Origin: an uncultured Clostridia bacterium
GTDB taxonomy: Bacteria > Bacillota > Clostridia > Christensenellales > Borkfalkiaceae
Length of the DNA stretch: 44,838 bases
Assembly: GCA_947625695.1 (NCBI GenBank)
Contig: CANQPO010000008.1
Coordinates: 1 to 44,838 of the forward strand
Direction: 5' to 3'
The translations under genes were made by a program, and so were the position numbers. The stretch's first letter is position 1. The number at the start of each line of letters is the position of its first letter. Positions 25,538 to 32,656 of the stretch are shown in pieces. The notes under the pieces were generated by a model. The model was given only the letters and a program-made list of their open reading frames with translations. It had not been told where the DNA came from and did not search any database.

Positions 25538-26148
25538 TACTTTTCTCCCGAAAGTTTTTTACAGACTTCTTCGATGGCGGCGGGATAGATGACCCACTCC
25601 GCCTCGCGCATGACCCGCTTTTGCAAGGTTTCGGGGGTGTCCCCCTCCTTGACTTCCACCGCCTTTTGGGCGAGGATGGGTCCCCCGTCGCACTCCGCCG
25701 TGACAAAGTGCACGGTCGCGCCCGTCACCTTGACCCCCGCTTTGAGCGCCGCCTCGTGCACGTGCAGCCCGTAGTAGCCCACGCCGCCGAAGCTCGGCAG
25801 AAGGGCGGGGTGAATGTTGAGAATGCGGTTTGGATAATGTTCCACGAACGCGGGGCTCAAGACGGACAGAAAGCCCGCGAGCACGACAAGCTCTATCCCC
25901 CGTTCCTCGAGCAAGGATATTATCCTCTCTTCCCGTTCCGCTCGATCGGGAATTTCTCTGCGGTCGAACACGGCGGTGGGAAGCCCCACTCTTTTCGCGC
26001 GGGTGAGGGCGAAAGCGTCCGCACGGTCGGAGATGAGAAGGACGATCTCGCCGTGAGGCAAGAGCCCCGCCTCCCACGCGTTGTAGACGGCTTGGAAGTT
26101 GGTGCCGCCGCCCGAGCATAACACTGCGATCTTTACCTTATGTGCCAT
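25537..26148 (-). CDS. purN: Phosphoribosylglycinamide formyltransferase
   Basis: Product of 203 aa. It formylates GAR using 10-formyl-THF. The catalytic N111, H113 (NIHPALLPSFGG) and D154 are in place, as is the N-terminal CSGGGTNFQA. The SD GGAG sits in the short gap after purM. It overlaps the next gene by 1 nt, so purM-purN-purO-purH is a tight sub-operon without repeats. Confidence 0.97.
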   Translation of the reverse strand: MAHKVKIAVLCSGGGTNFQAVYNAWEAGLLPHGEIVLLISDRADAFALTRAKRVGLPTAVFDRREIPDRAEREERIISLLEERGIELVVLAGFLSVLSPAFVEHYPNRILNIHPALLPSFGGVGYYGLHVHEAALKAGVKVTGATVHFVTAECDGGPILAQKAVEVKEGDTPETLQKRVMREAEWVIYPAAIEEVCKKLSGEK

Positions 26149-26163
26149 GATATCAGCTCCGCG

Positions 26164-27201
26164 TTACAAAAGTTCCACGCCGCCGCCCGAGACGATCTCG
26201 CCCAAGACGTAGGCCTTTTCGCCGTGCGCGTGCAAAATTTCAAGCGAGCGATCGACGTCCTCTTTCGCCACCGTAATACTCATGCCCACCCCCATATTGA
26301 AGGTGTTGAACATGTCGTGCTCAGAAATCTTCCCTTGCTCCTCGATGAGAGAGAAGATCGCAGGCGTTTGGACGTTGCGCTTTTGTATCTTTACCCCCAA
26401 TCCCTTGGGCAGGGAGCGGGGCATGTTTTCATAGAATCCGCCGCCCGTGATGTGTGAAATGCCCTTTACCTTGACCTGTTCAAGAAGAGAAAGAACGGGT
26501 TTTACATATATTTTTGTGGGGGTGAGAAGGGCTTCGCCGAGCGACTTTCCCCCGAGTTCTTTTACGGGAGCGCGGAGGTCGCAACGCTCGACGTCGAACA
26601 CCTTCCGCACGAGGGAAAAGCCGTTGGAGTGCACCCCGCTCGAGGGAAGGGCGAGCATAATATCCCCCTCCTTGATCGCGTTTTTATCGACCATATTGCA
26701 TTTATCGGCAATTCCCACGGTGAAACCCGCGAGGTCGTAGTCCTCCTCGGGCATGAGCCCGGGGTGCTCGGCGGTCTCCCCGCCGATGAGGGCGCAACCC
26801 GCTTGCACGCACCCCTCCGCAACGCCGCCGACGATCGTTGCGATCTTTTCGGGGACGTTCTTTCCGCAGGCGATGTAGTCAAGGAAGAAGAGCGGTTTTG
26901 CGCCGCAGCAGATGACGTCGTTCACGCACATGGCAACGCAGTCGATGCCGATCGTGTCATGCTTGTCCATGAGAATGGCGAGGCGGAGTTTGGTGCCCAC
27001 GCCGTCGGTGCCCGAGACGAGCACGGGTTCCTTCATTCCCGCAACGCGCAGGGGAAAGACCCCGCCGAAGTCGCCGACGTTTTCGAGCCCCTCGGTAAGG
27101 GTGCGGCGGATGTGTCCCTTCATGAGCTCCACCGAGCGGTATCCCGCGGTGATATCCACCCCCGCCGCCTTGTAACTTTCGCTGTAACTGTCTTTTATCA
27201 T
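26164..27201 (-). CDS. purM: Phosphoribosylformylglycinamidine cyclo-ligase
   Basis: Product of 345 aa. It closes FGAM to AIR using ATP. SYKAAGVDITAGYRSVELMK (N-terminal), VSGTDGVGTKLRLA, and GISHITGGGFYENMPRSLPKG are family signatures. The start at 27201 is preceded by AAGGAAG. The 682 bp upstream, up to purF, is a repeat block, so it is unclear how its mRNA begins. Confidence 0.97.
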   Translation of the reverse strand: MIKDSYSESYKAAGVDITAGYRSVELMKGHIRRTLTEGLENVGDFGGVFPLRVAGMKEPVLVSGTDGVGTKLRLAILMDKHDTIGIDCVAMCVNDVICCGAKPLFFLDYIACGKNVPEKIATIVGGVAEGCVQAGCALIGGETAEHPGLMPEEDYDLAGFTVGIADKCNMVDKNAIKEGDIMLALPSSGVHSNGFSLVRKVFDVERCDLRAPVKELGGKSLGEALLTPTKIYVKPVLSLLEQVKVKGISHITGGGFYENMPRSLPKGLGVKIQKRNVQTPAIFSLIEEQGKISEHDMFNTFNMGVGMSITVAKEDVDRSLEILHAHGEKAYVLGEIVSGGGVELL

Positions 27202-27280
27202 AATTCTTCCTTTTTGTGATGTTTGGGGTCGAAAAGCGCGCTCTCAACTCGTCATGCTGAGCCGAGTACTTTTCTAAATA

Positions 27281-27652
27281 CGTCACCCTGCCCCGCCCGC
27301 GCGCTCTATTTGTCTAAGGGCGGCACGAGGAGCTTGCGACGAAGTAGCGTAGTCGAAGGGTGTCCGCATTATAATAAGGACATTCCTCGACAGAGCTCGG
27401 AATGACGTGATTTTGGAATGTCACCCACCTCCTTAATCCCCCTCCAGTGGAGGGGGTTCTTTCGGGGAATTGCCATGCCGGACTTCGTCATTCCCCTTGC
27501 GGCTCGGAATGACGCTTTAACTATCATTTCGCCCCGCGCTGTTTCTGATATGTCATTTCGACCGAAGCTGTAGGCGAAGTGGAGAAATCTCGCTTTGTTA
27601 TAATGTGGTAGAGATGTCTCGACTTCGGCTTATGCCTCCGCTCGACATGACA
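27281..27652. repeat. Repeat block in the purM-purF gap
   Basis: 27281-27415 is a CACCCT-type palindrome with central ATTATAATAAGG. 27424-27460 is a CCCCCTCC hairpin. 27463-27517 is a delta fragment. 27551-27652 is a gamma element with central TTATAATGTGG. With alpha copy D they fill 27202-27883; no gene was seen. Confidence 0.75.
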
Positions 27653-27671
27653 TTTTGAAATATGTGCCTTA

Positions 27672-27883
27672 GGCGGAATTCACTTCCGCCGTGGGCGACC
27701 CAATTTGGCAATTACTTTTGCCTTCTTGCAAGACAACGCGACCGCGAGGATAACTAAGTTAAGCCGCGCGCGCAAATTTCCTCACGGCGTTTATTTCGAC
27801 CGACACCCCTTCCGTCACGATTCGCGTGACACCCACCCCTCAAGGGGTGGGCAAGGGGGGAGGGAGAAAAGAAACGCGTGAAC
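27672..27883 (+). repeat. Alpha element, copy D
   Basis: P1 is GGCGGAA/TTCCGCC (27672-27678, 27684-27690). The linker GACCCAATTT follows. P2 is GGCAA/TTGCC (27707-27711, 27718-27722). P3 is CAC-g-GCGTTT (27783-27792) with AAACGC-GTG (27872-27880), with a bulged G. Every stem differs in sequence from copy A but keeps pairing. The 3' end touches the purF stop codon with no spacer. Confidence 0.8.
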
Positions 27884-29329
27884 CTATTTCCTGTATTTCG
27901 GGTTTTCCGAAATGGGGCGTTCCCAACGCTCGAAGCGGCTCTTTGCGGAGACCGTCGGCTCCTCGGTGGGATAGTTGCCGTCGAAGCACGCCGTGCAAAA
28001 TCCCGTGCCGTCGCCGCCCGTTAAATGGGAGACCTTTGAAACGTCGAGATATCCCAAGCTGTCCGCGCCGATGATGGCGGCGATCTCCTCCACGGTGTGG
28101 TGGCAGGCGATGAGATTTTCCCGCGAGTCGATGTCCGTGCCGTAGTAGCAGGGGTTGAGAAAGGCGGGCGCGGACGAGAGCATGTGCACTTCCTTCGCCC
28201 CCGCGCTTCGGAGCATCTTCACGATGCGCGCGCAGGTGGTGCCGCGGACGATGGAATCGTCCACGAGGACGACCCGCTTCCCCGCGATCGCAGACTTCAA
28301 CACATTCAGCTTGATGCGCACCCTGTCCTCGCGGGCGGCCTGTCCCGGGGCAATGAACGTTCTGCCGATGTATTTGTTTTTGATAAAGCCGATGCCGTAG
28401 GGAATGCCCGAAGCCTCGGCATAGCCGTAAGCGGCGTCTAAGCCCGAATCGGGCACGCCGACCACGACGTCTGCGTCGAGATGATATTGTCTAGCGAGGA
28501 ACCGCCCCGCCTGCTTCCGTGCCTCGTGCACCGAACAGCCCTCAATGACCGAATCGGGACGGGCGATGTAGAGATATTCGAACACGCACAGGTGCTTCCC
28601 CCTGCCGCAATGGGAGCGGTCGGAGAAAACACCGTCCTTGGTAAAGACGAGCATCTCCCCGGGTTCCACTTCGCGGATGAGGGTCGCGCCTACGCTGTCG
28701 AGCGCGCAACTCTCGGAGGCGACGATGTACGCCCCGTCCTCCCTTATACCATAGCAGAGGGGGTGGAAACCGAAGGGGTCGCGCACGGCGAGGAGTTTAC
28801 TTGGGGACATCACGAGGAGGGAATACGCACCCTTGAGCCTGTCCATGGCGGCGAGCACTGCCTCCTCGATGGAGCCGCGTTTGACCCGCTCCTTGGTGAT
28901 GATGTAGGAGATGACTTCGCTGTCCGACGTGGAGTGGAAGATACTGCCGTCGCTCTCGAGTTCGTCGCGCAGTTCGGAGGCGTTGACGAGGTTGCCGTTG
29001 TGGGCGAGCGCCATGTTCCCCTTTAGGTGGTTGACCACGATGGGCTGGGCGTTCTCCCTTCCCCCGCTGCCCGTGGTGGAATAGCGCACATGCCCGATCG
29101 CCATGTTCCCCTCGCCGAGTTTTTTGAGCACATCCTCGGTGAACACGTCGTTGACGAGCCCCGCGTCTTTATAGGTATGGAAAACGCCGTCGTCGTTGAC
29201 GACGATCCCCGCCGACTCCTGACCGCGGTGTTGGAGAGCGAAGAGAGCGTAATATGCGGTGGAAGCAACGTCCTGCTTTTGGGGTGCGAAAATGCCGAAC
29301 ACCCCGCATTCTTCATGAATTTGCGACAT
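27884..29329 (-). CDS. purF: Amidophosphoribosyltransferase
   Basis: Product of 481 aa. It catalyses the first committed step, PRPP plus glutamine to phosphoribosylamine. The nucleophile C8 follows a 7-residue propeptide (MSQIHEE), as in the B. subtilis type. C248, C394, C445 and C448 are suited to the [4Fe-4S] cluster of that type. The PRPP loop VVLVDDSIVRGTT is at 353-365. The SD AGGAG is 5 nt before the ATG. The C-terminus is extended slightly beyond the cluster. Usually feedback-inhibited by AMP and GMP. Confidence 0.97.
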   Translation of the reverse strand: MSQIHEECGVFGIFAPQKQDVASTAYYALFALQHRGQESAGIVVNDDGVFHTYKDAGLVNDVFTEDVLKKLGEGNMAIGHVRYSTTGSGGRENAQPIVVNHLKGNMALAHNGNLVNASELRDELESDGSIFHSTSDSEVISYIITKERVKRGSIEEAVLAAMDRLKGAYSLLVMSPSKLLAVRDPFGFHPLCYGIREDGAYIVASESCALDSVGATLIREVEPGEMLVFTKDGVFSDRSHCGRGKHLCVFEYLYIARPDSVIEGCSVHEARKQAGRFLARQYHLDADVVVGVPDSGLDAAYGYAEASGIPYGIGFIKNKYIGRTFIAPGQAAREDRVRIKLNVLKSAIAGKRVVLVDDSIVRGTTCARIVKMLRSAGAKEVHMLSSAPAFLNPCYYGTDIDSRENLIACHHTVEEIAAIIGADSLGYLDVSKVSHLTGGDGTGFCTACFDGNYPTEEPTVSAKSRFERWERPISENPKYRK

Positions 29330-29397
29330 AACGACTCCTGTTTATCGCCCCACTTTTCAAGGGGCGGAGTATTGTTTTTTCGCATTGTGAGTTGCCA

Positions 29398-29613
29398 AGC
29401 GTCATGCTGCCCCGCGCGCTGTTCTGTTTCTCTAAGCGCGGCACGAGCACGCAGTGCGAAGTAGCCGAAACGTATTTACACAGTCCCGTTAGCGAGTCCG
29501 CGAAGCATCTTGTTGCGTTAAGGTTCGTTTCTAACGTACTTGGACGTAACAAGATTCCCTCGGAGAATTGCCATGTCGAACTTCGTAATTTCCCTTGCGG
29601 CTCGGAATGACGC
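29398..29613. repeat. Delta-type palindromic repeat (expanded copy)
   Basis: It starts AGCGTCATGCTG and ends GCTCGGAATGACGCT, with the AAGATTCCCTCGG core near its right end. It is ~50 bp longer than the copies at 155 and 35410. Together with the gamma element at 29665-29749 it fills most of the 461-bp purF-purC gap; no gene was seen. Confidence 0.75.
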
Positions 29614-29664
29614 TACACTGAGCGCCATGAATTCTATTGTTATTCCGACCAAGCCGCTTCTAAT

Positions 29665-29749
29665 TGTCATTTCGAGTGGAGCGAAGCGGAATCGAGAAAT
29701 CTCACATTGCTATAATGCGGTATAGATGTCTCGGCAAGCTCGACATGAC
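29665..29749. repeat. Gamma element, 85 bp
   Basis: Its ends are TGTCATTTCGAG and CTCGACATGACA. The centre reads GCTATAATGCGG, a -10-like sequence. Confidence 0.8.
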
Positions 29750-29790
29750 AATTTTAAAATAAGGTGCGCGAGGCAACATAACAATTTTAT

Positions 29791-30510
29791 TTACTCCCCC
29801 GTTACGCGCTTGAAAATTTCTTGGTAAGCGGCCTCTACGCCGCCCATGTCGCGGCGGAAGCGGTCTTTGTCGAGCTTTTCGCCCGTCTGCGCATCCCAGA
29901 AACGGCAGGTGTCGGGGGAAATTTCGTCGGCAAGCACGATCGTGCCGTCCGGCAGCCGCCCGAATTCGAGCTTGAAGTCGATGAGGCGCACACCCAAATG
30001 CAAAAAGTATTCCTTCAGCACTTCGTTGACTTTGAACGCGTACTGCTTGATGGTTTCGATCTCCTCCTCGGTGGCGAGCTTTAAGGCGAGCGCGTGATAG
30101 CTGTTGAGGAGCGGATCGTCGAGCGCGTCGCACTTATAGGAGAATTCGATGGTGGGTTTTTCGAACACGATCCCCTCGGGAACGCCGTAACGCTTTGCAA
30201 AGGAACCGGCGGAGACGTTGCGGATGATGACCTCGAGCGGGACGATCTTCACCTTCCTGACGAGGGTGTCGCGCTCGGAGAGCTCTTTTACAAAGTGAGT
30301 GGGGACCCCCTTCTTCTCGAGAAGCTGCATGAGCATGTTGGACATGCGGTTGTTGACGACCCCTTTCCCCGCAATGGTGCCCTTTTTGAGCCCGTTGAAA
30401 GCGGTGGCGTCGTCCTTGTAGGAGACGATGCAAAGGGTCTCGTCCTCGGTGGCGAAAACCTTTTTCGCCTTGCCTTCATAGAGCTGTTCTTTCTTTTCCA
30501 TAACTTCCAT
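29791..30510 (-). CDS. purC: SAICAR synthase (phosphoribosylaminoimidazole-succinocarboxamide synthase)
   Basis: Product of 239 aa. It ligates CAIR and aspartate with [18 protein letters not shown] (N-terminal), [18 protein letters not shown] and the [15 protein letters not shown] segment are family signatures. The ATG at 30510 is chosen because AAAGGAG lies 7 nt upstream; the in-frame ATG at 30501 is less well placed. The P3 hairpin of alpha copy F ends about 11 nt upstream of this SD, so the element could affect purC translation. Confidence 0.96.
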   Translation of the reverse strand: MEVMEKKEQLYEGKAKKVFATEDETLCIVSYKDDATAFNGLKKGTIAGKGVVNNRMSNMLMQLLEKKGVPTHFVKELSERDTLVRKVKIVPLEVIIRNVSAGSFAKRYGVPEGIVFEKPTIEFSYKCDALDDPLLNSYHALALKLATEEEIETIKQYAFKVNEVLKEYFLHLGVRLIDFKLEFGRLPDGTIVLADEISPDTCRFWDAQTGEKLDKDRFRRDMGGVEAAYQEIFKRVTGE

Positions 30511-30528
30511 GATGATTATTCTCCTTTT

Positions 30529-30689
30529 GTTTTCACGAAAAATCTTTTGCTTGGGCAAAATCTTTTTCCGTGAGGAAATTTGCTTTGATGGTTTAACTTG
30601 CCTGTCCTCTCGTTCGTTTCATCGGACAAGAAGTTGCAAGAGTGCAACAAATGGGGTCGCGCAGCGCAAAAGCGTGGTTTTGCTCGCGC
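30529..30689 (-). repeat. Alpha element, copy F (compact, reverse orientation)
   Basis: Read on the minus strand: P1 GCGC...GCGC enclosing GCAAAA/TTTTGC; linker GACCCCATTT; P2 GTTGCA-CTCT-TGCAAC (30633-30648); GATGAAACGAACGAGAGG; then TTTCC and P3 TCAC-g-GAAAAA... ending GTGA-AAAC (30529-30573), closed by a 4-nt loop CCAA. P3 has a tandem G-A/A-G mismatch on this strand. There is no nested insert, so this is probably closest to the basic form. It lies in the purE-purC gap in the sense orientation. Confidence 0.8.
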
Positions 30690-30708
30690 AAGTAATTTAG
30701 GAAATTTA

Positions 30709-30822
30709 CCCTTGGCTCCCCTGCAGGGGAGCTGTCACCGCAGGTGACTGAAGGGTTCTCCGAGAGTATGAAATCCTTTCCCCCGCTCCCGCGGGTACTT
30801 TCCCTAAAAGGGACAGCAAGGG
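30709..30822 (-). repeat. Beta element, complete copy, reverse orientation
   Basis: The outer stem is CCCTTG/CAAGGG. The GTC-stem-GAC hairpin is GTCACC-TGC-GGTGAC, compared with GTCGCG-CAAG-CGCGAC at 44161, a compensated change. 30690-31001 otherwise contains only a gamma element (30845-30936) and a short GGAGG hairpin. Confidence 0.75.
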
Positions 30823-30844
30823 GGAAAAGTATCGCCATCCCAAA

Positions 30845-30936
30845 TGTCATTTCGAGCGTAGTCGAGAAATCTCTACCGCATTTTTTATAAGGCGAGATTT
30901 CTCCACGCGCCGCAAAGCGGCTTGGTCGAAATGACA
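30845..30936. repeat. Gamma element, 92 bp
   Basis: Its ends are TGTCATTTCGAG and GTCGAAATGACA. It is almost the same as the copies at 14439 and 15903. Confidence 0.8.
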
Positions 30937-31001
30937 TAACCAGGACAAAGGGCACCACCCCCTTAGTCTCCCTCCTGAGGAGGGGGCATTGGAGCGACTA
31001 C

Positions 31002-31496
31002 TTACTTTGTATATTTCCCAAATACTGCGCTGTCTTTTTGGAGGACTTCGGCGGCGGTCTTTTTGCGGAAGGCAACGAGCTTTTCGGAAAGCCCTTCGTC
31101 CCCCACCGCCAAAATTTCCGCCGCGAGATAGGCGGCATTCTTTGCCCCGTCGATGGCGACCGTTGCTACGGGCACCCCCGAGGGCATCATTACGGTGGAG
31201 AGAAGCGCGTCCATGCCGCCTAACGCGCCGCCGCCCACGGGGACGCCGATGACGGGCAGCACGCAATTCGCCGCAAATGCGCCCGCAAGGTGCGCCGCCA
31301 TGCCCGCTACGCAGATGATGACGCCGACGCCGTTCTCCTCCGCCCCCTCCGCAAACGTCTTAGCGGCCTCGGGGGTGCGATGTGCGGAATACACATGCAC
31401 CACATAGGGAATGCCAAACTCTTTGAGCACGCCGAGCGCCTTTTCCGCAACGGGAAGATCGGAATCGCTTCCCATGATGAGAGCAACCTTCTTCAT
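31002..31496 (-). CDS. purE: 5-(carboxyamino)imidazole ribonucleotide mutase
   Basis: Product of 164 aa. It interconverts N5-CAIR and CAIR. GSDSDLP (9-15), SAHRTP (37-42) and PVATVAIDGAKNAAYLAAEIL match class I PurE, which needs PurK-made N5-CAIR; no purK is in the window. The SD AAAGGAG is 7 nt before the ATG. It is the first gene of the purine run and is preceded by a strong promoter and an attenuator-like leader (31516-31651). Confidence 0.96.
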   Translation of the reverse strand: MKKVALIMGSDSDLPVAEKALGVLKEFGIPYVVHVYSAHRTPEAAKTFAEGAEENGVGVIICVAGMAAHLAGAFAANCVLPVIGVPVGGGALGGMDALLSTVMMPSGVPVATVAIDGAKNAAYLAAEILAVGDEGLSEKLVAFRKKTAAEVLQKDSAVFGKYTK

Positions 31497-31515
31497 ACTT
31501 TTCTCCTTTCACAAT

Positions 31516-31553
31516 AAAAAAGAGCAGTTTTTCTCTGCGCGAAAAAAACTGCT
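31516..31553 (-). terminator. Leader terminator of the purE transcript
   Basis: The minus strand reads AGCAGTTTTT (31544-31553), an 11-nt loop and AAAAACTGCT (31523-31532), followed by CTTTTTT (to 31516). It lies 19 nt before the purE ATG, so it must be bypassed for the operon to be read. Confidence 0.85.
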
Positions 31554-31612
31554 TATCTGCAAACGAAACGATCGAACTTTGTATCCCGCTTTCCGCGGGC
31601 GACTGCTCTTTT
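31518..31612 (-). promoter_or_regulatory. Alternative antiterminator pairing in the purE leader
   Basis: AAAAGAGCAGT is complementary over 11 bp to ACTGCTCTTTT (31602-31612 and 31518-31528). The 3' strand of this pairing includes the 3' strand of the terminator, so the two folds exclude each other. A small hairpin CCCGC-GGAAA-GCGGG lies between. No consensus of the purine, ZTP or PRPP riboswitch was recognised. Confidence 0.7.
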
Positions 31613-31615
31613 CAT
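31553..31615 (-). CDS. Putative 20-aa leader peptide in the purE leader
   Basis: A 21-codon ORF starts with ATG 6 nt after the -10 box, that is at the predicted transcription start, and stops with TAA at the base of the terminator stem. The peptide is basic (six Arg, three Lys). If translated from the 5' end without an SD, ribosome position would decide between the terminator and the alternative fold. It could also be chance: short ORFs are common. Too short for ordinary ORF finding. Confidence 0.4.
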   Translation of the reverse strand: MKRAVARGKRDTKFDRFVCR

Positions 31616-31621
31616 GCCACC

Positions 31622-31651
31622 ATTATAGTACACGGCGGCGAAATAAGTCAA
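31622..31651 (-). promoter_or_regulatory. Promoter of the purine operon
   Basis: On the minus strand, TTGACT (31646-31651), an 18-nt spacer and a perfect TATAAT (31622-31627). Confidence 0.85.
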
Positions 31652-31756
31652 GCGTTCGGCGAGTGAAAATATTGTTCTCATTTTGTGACATGAAACGTTC
31701 GCTTTTTGTGACATTGAAAAGAGCCCCGCGCCCCGCGAAGCCCCAAATTTTTTTGC

Positions 31757-32623
31757 TTACTTTTGGTTGAACTTTTTGCGCACGAACCAATCGGTGACCC
31801 GCTCGGGGAGCATCCTTCCCGCGAGCCGCAAAAAGTTGTTCTTCCCGCCCGCCGCCGAGACCGTGGGCGGATTGCGCTTTTGCGTCAGCCTGATGATACT
31901 GTCCGCAACGAGGGAGGGAGTCATTCCCCCCTGCTCCATGTTTGCAAGCGCGGCGGAGGCCTTTTTCACCGAGGACGTATATCCCTTGCTCTCCTCCGCA
32001 TTGTATACCTTGCGGCTGTAGGTGAAGTCGGTGGAAGTCCCCCCGGGAAGCAATGCGCACACCCGCACCCCTTGGCGGCGGAGCTCCATGTCCGCCTCCC
32101 GCGCAAGCATGCTGAGCGCCGCCTTGGACGAGGAATAGAACCCGTCGTAGGGAATGGGGAAATCTCCCCCCATGGAGCCGACGAGGATTGCCCGCCCCTC
32201 CCGCTTTTTAAGGTAGGGCGCGGCCGCTTGGATCGCCTCGATCGCGCCGAAGTAGTTCACCTCGAAGAGATAGCGATAGTCCCCGCTCTTGGCGTGTTCG
32301 AGGGGAGCCGCCATGGAAAAGCCCGCCGAATAGACGAGCAAGTCGATCCCGCCGTACTCCTCTCCGATCTCCTTGATCGCCTTTTCGAGCTCCCCCTCCT
32401 GCGCGGCGTCCGCGGTGCGGGAGAGAATGCGTTCCCCCTTAAAGGGGGTGCGGGAGAGATTGATGACCGTATAGCTCTTTGCGTGCAGTTTTAAGGCGGT
32501 CTCCCTGCCGATGCCCGACGACCCTCCAACGATCACGGCGACCCGCCTTCCCTTGCGCGGAGGGTGCGCTTCCGCCGCGGGTTCCGCTTTTTCTTCCGTC
32601 TGCTCTTTGATTTCCCGTTTCAT
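31757..32623 (-). CDS. Short-chain dehydrogenase/reductase
   Basis: Product of 288 aa. The nucleotide-binding motif VGGSSGIGRE and the catalytic YSSSK (Tyr-x-x-x-Lys) are present, as is the NYFG of classical SDRs. An N-terminal charged extension (~25 aa, rich in Glu, Lys and Pro) precedes the Rossmann fold. Substrate unknown. The ATG at 32623 has no SD; a weak promoter (TTGAAT, 18 nt, CATAAT) at 32631-32660 would start transcription near this ATG, so leaderless translation is possible. It follows the ZIP transporter by 33 nt and may be partly co-transcribed. Confidence 0.85.
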   Translation of the reverse strand: MKREIKEQTEEKAEPAAEAHPPRKGRRVAVIVGGSSGIGRETALKLHAKSYTVINLSRTPFKGERILSRTADAAQEGELEKAIKEIGEEYGGIDLLVYSAGFSMAAPLEHAKSGDYRYLFEVNYFGAIEAIQAAAPYLKKREGRAILVGSMGGDFPIPYDGFYSSSKAALSMLAREADMELRRQGVRVCALLPGGTSTDFTYSRKVYNAEESKGYTSSVKKASAALANMEQGGMTPSLVADSIIRLTQKRNPPTVSAAGGKNNFLRLAGRMLPERVTDWFVRKKFNQK

Positions 32624-32656
32624 AACATGAATTATGGGCAAGGAAAAAATTTCTAT

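Noticed and set aside
31500..31620. Purine, ZTP, PRPP or THF riboswitch in the purE leader
   Set aside because: The conserved cores that I know for these classes were not found. The leader is reported instead as an unassigned attenuator.
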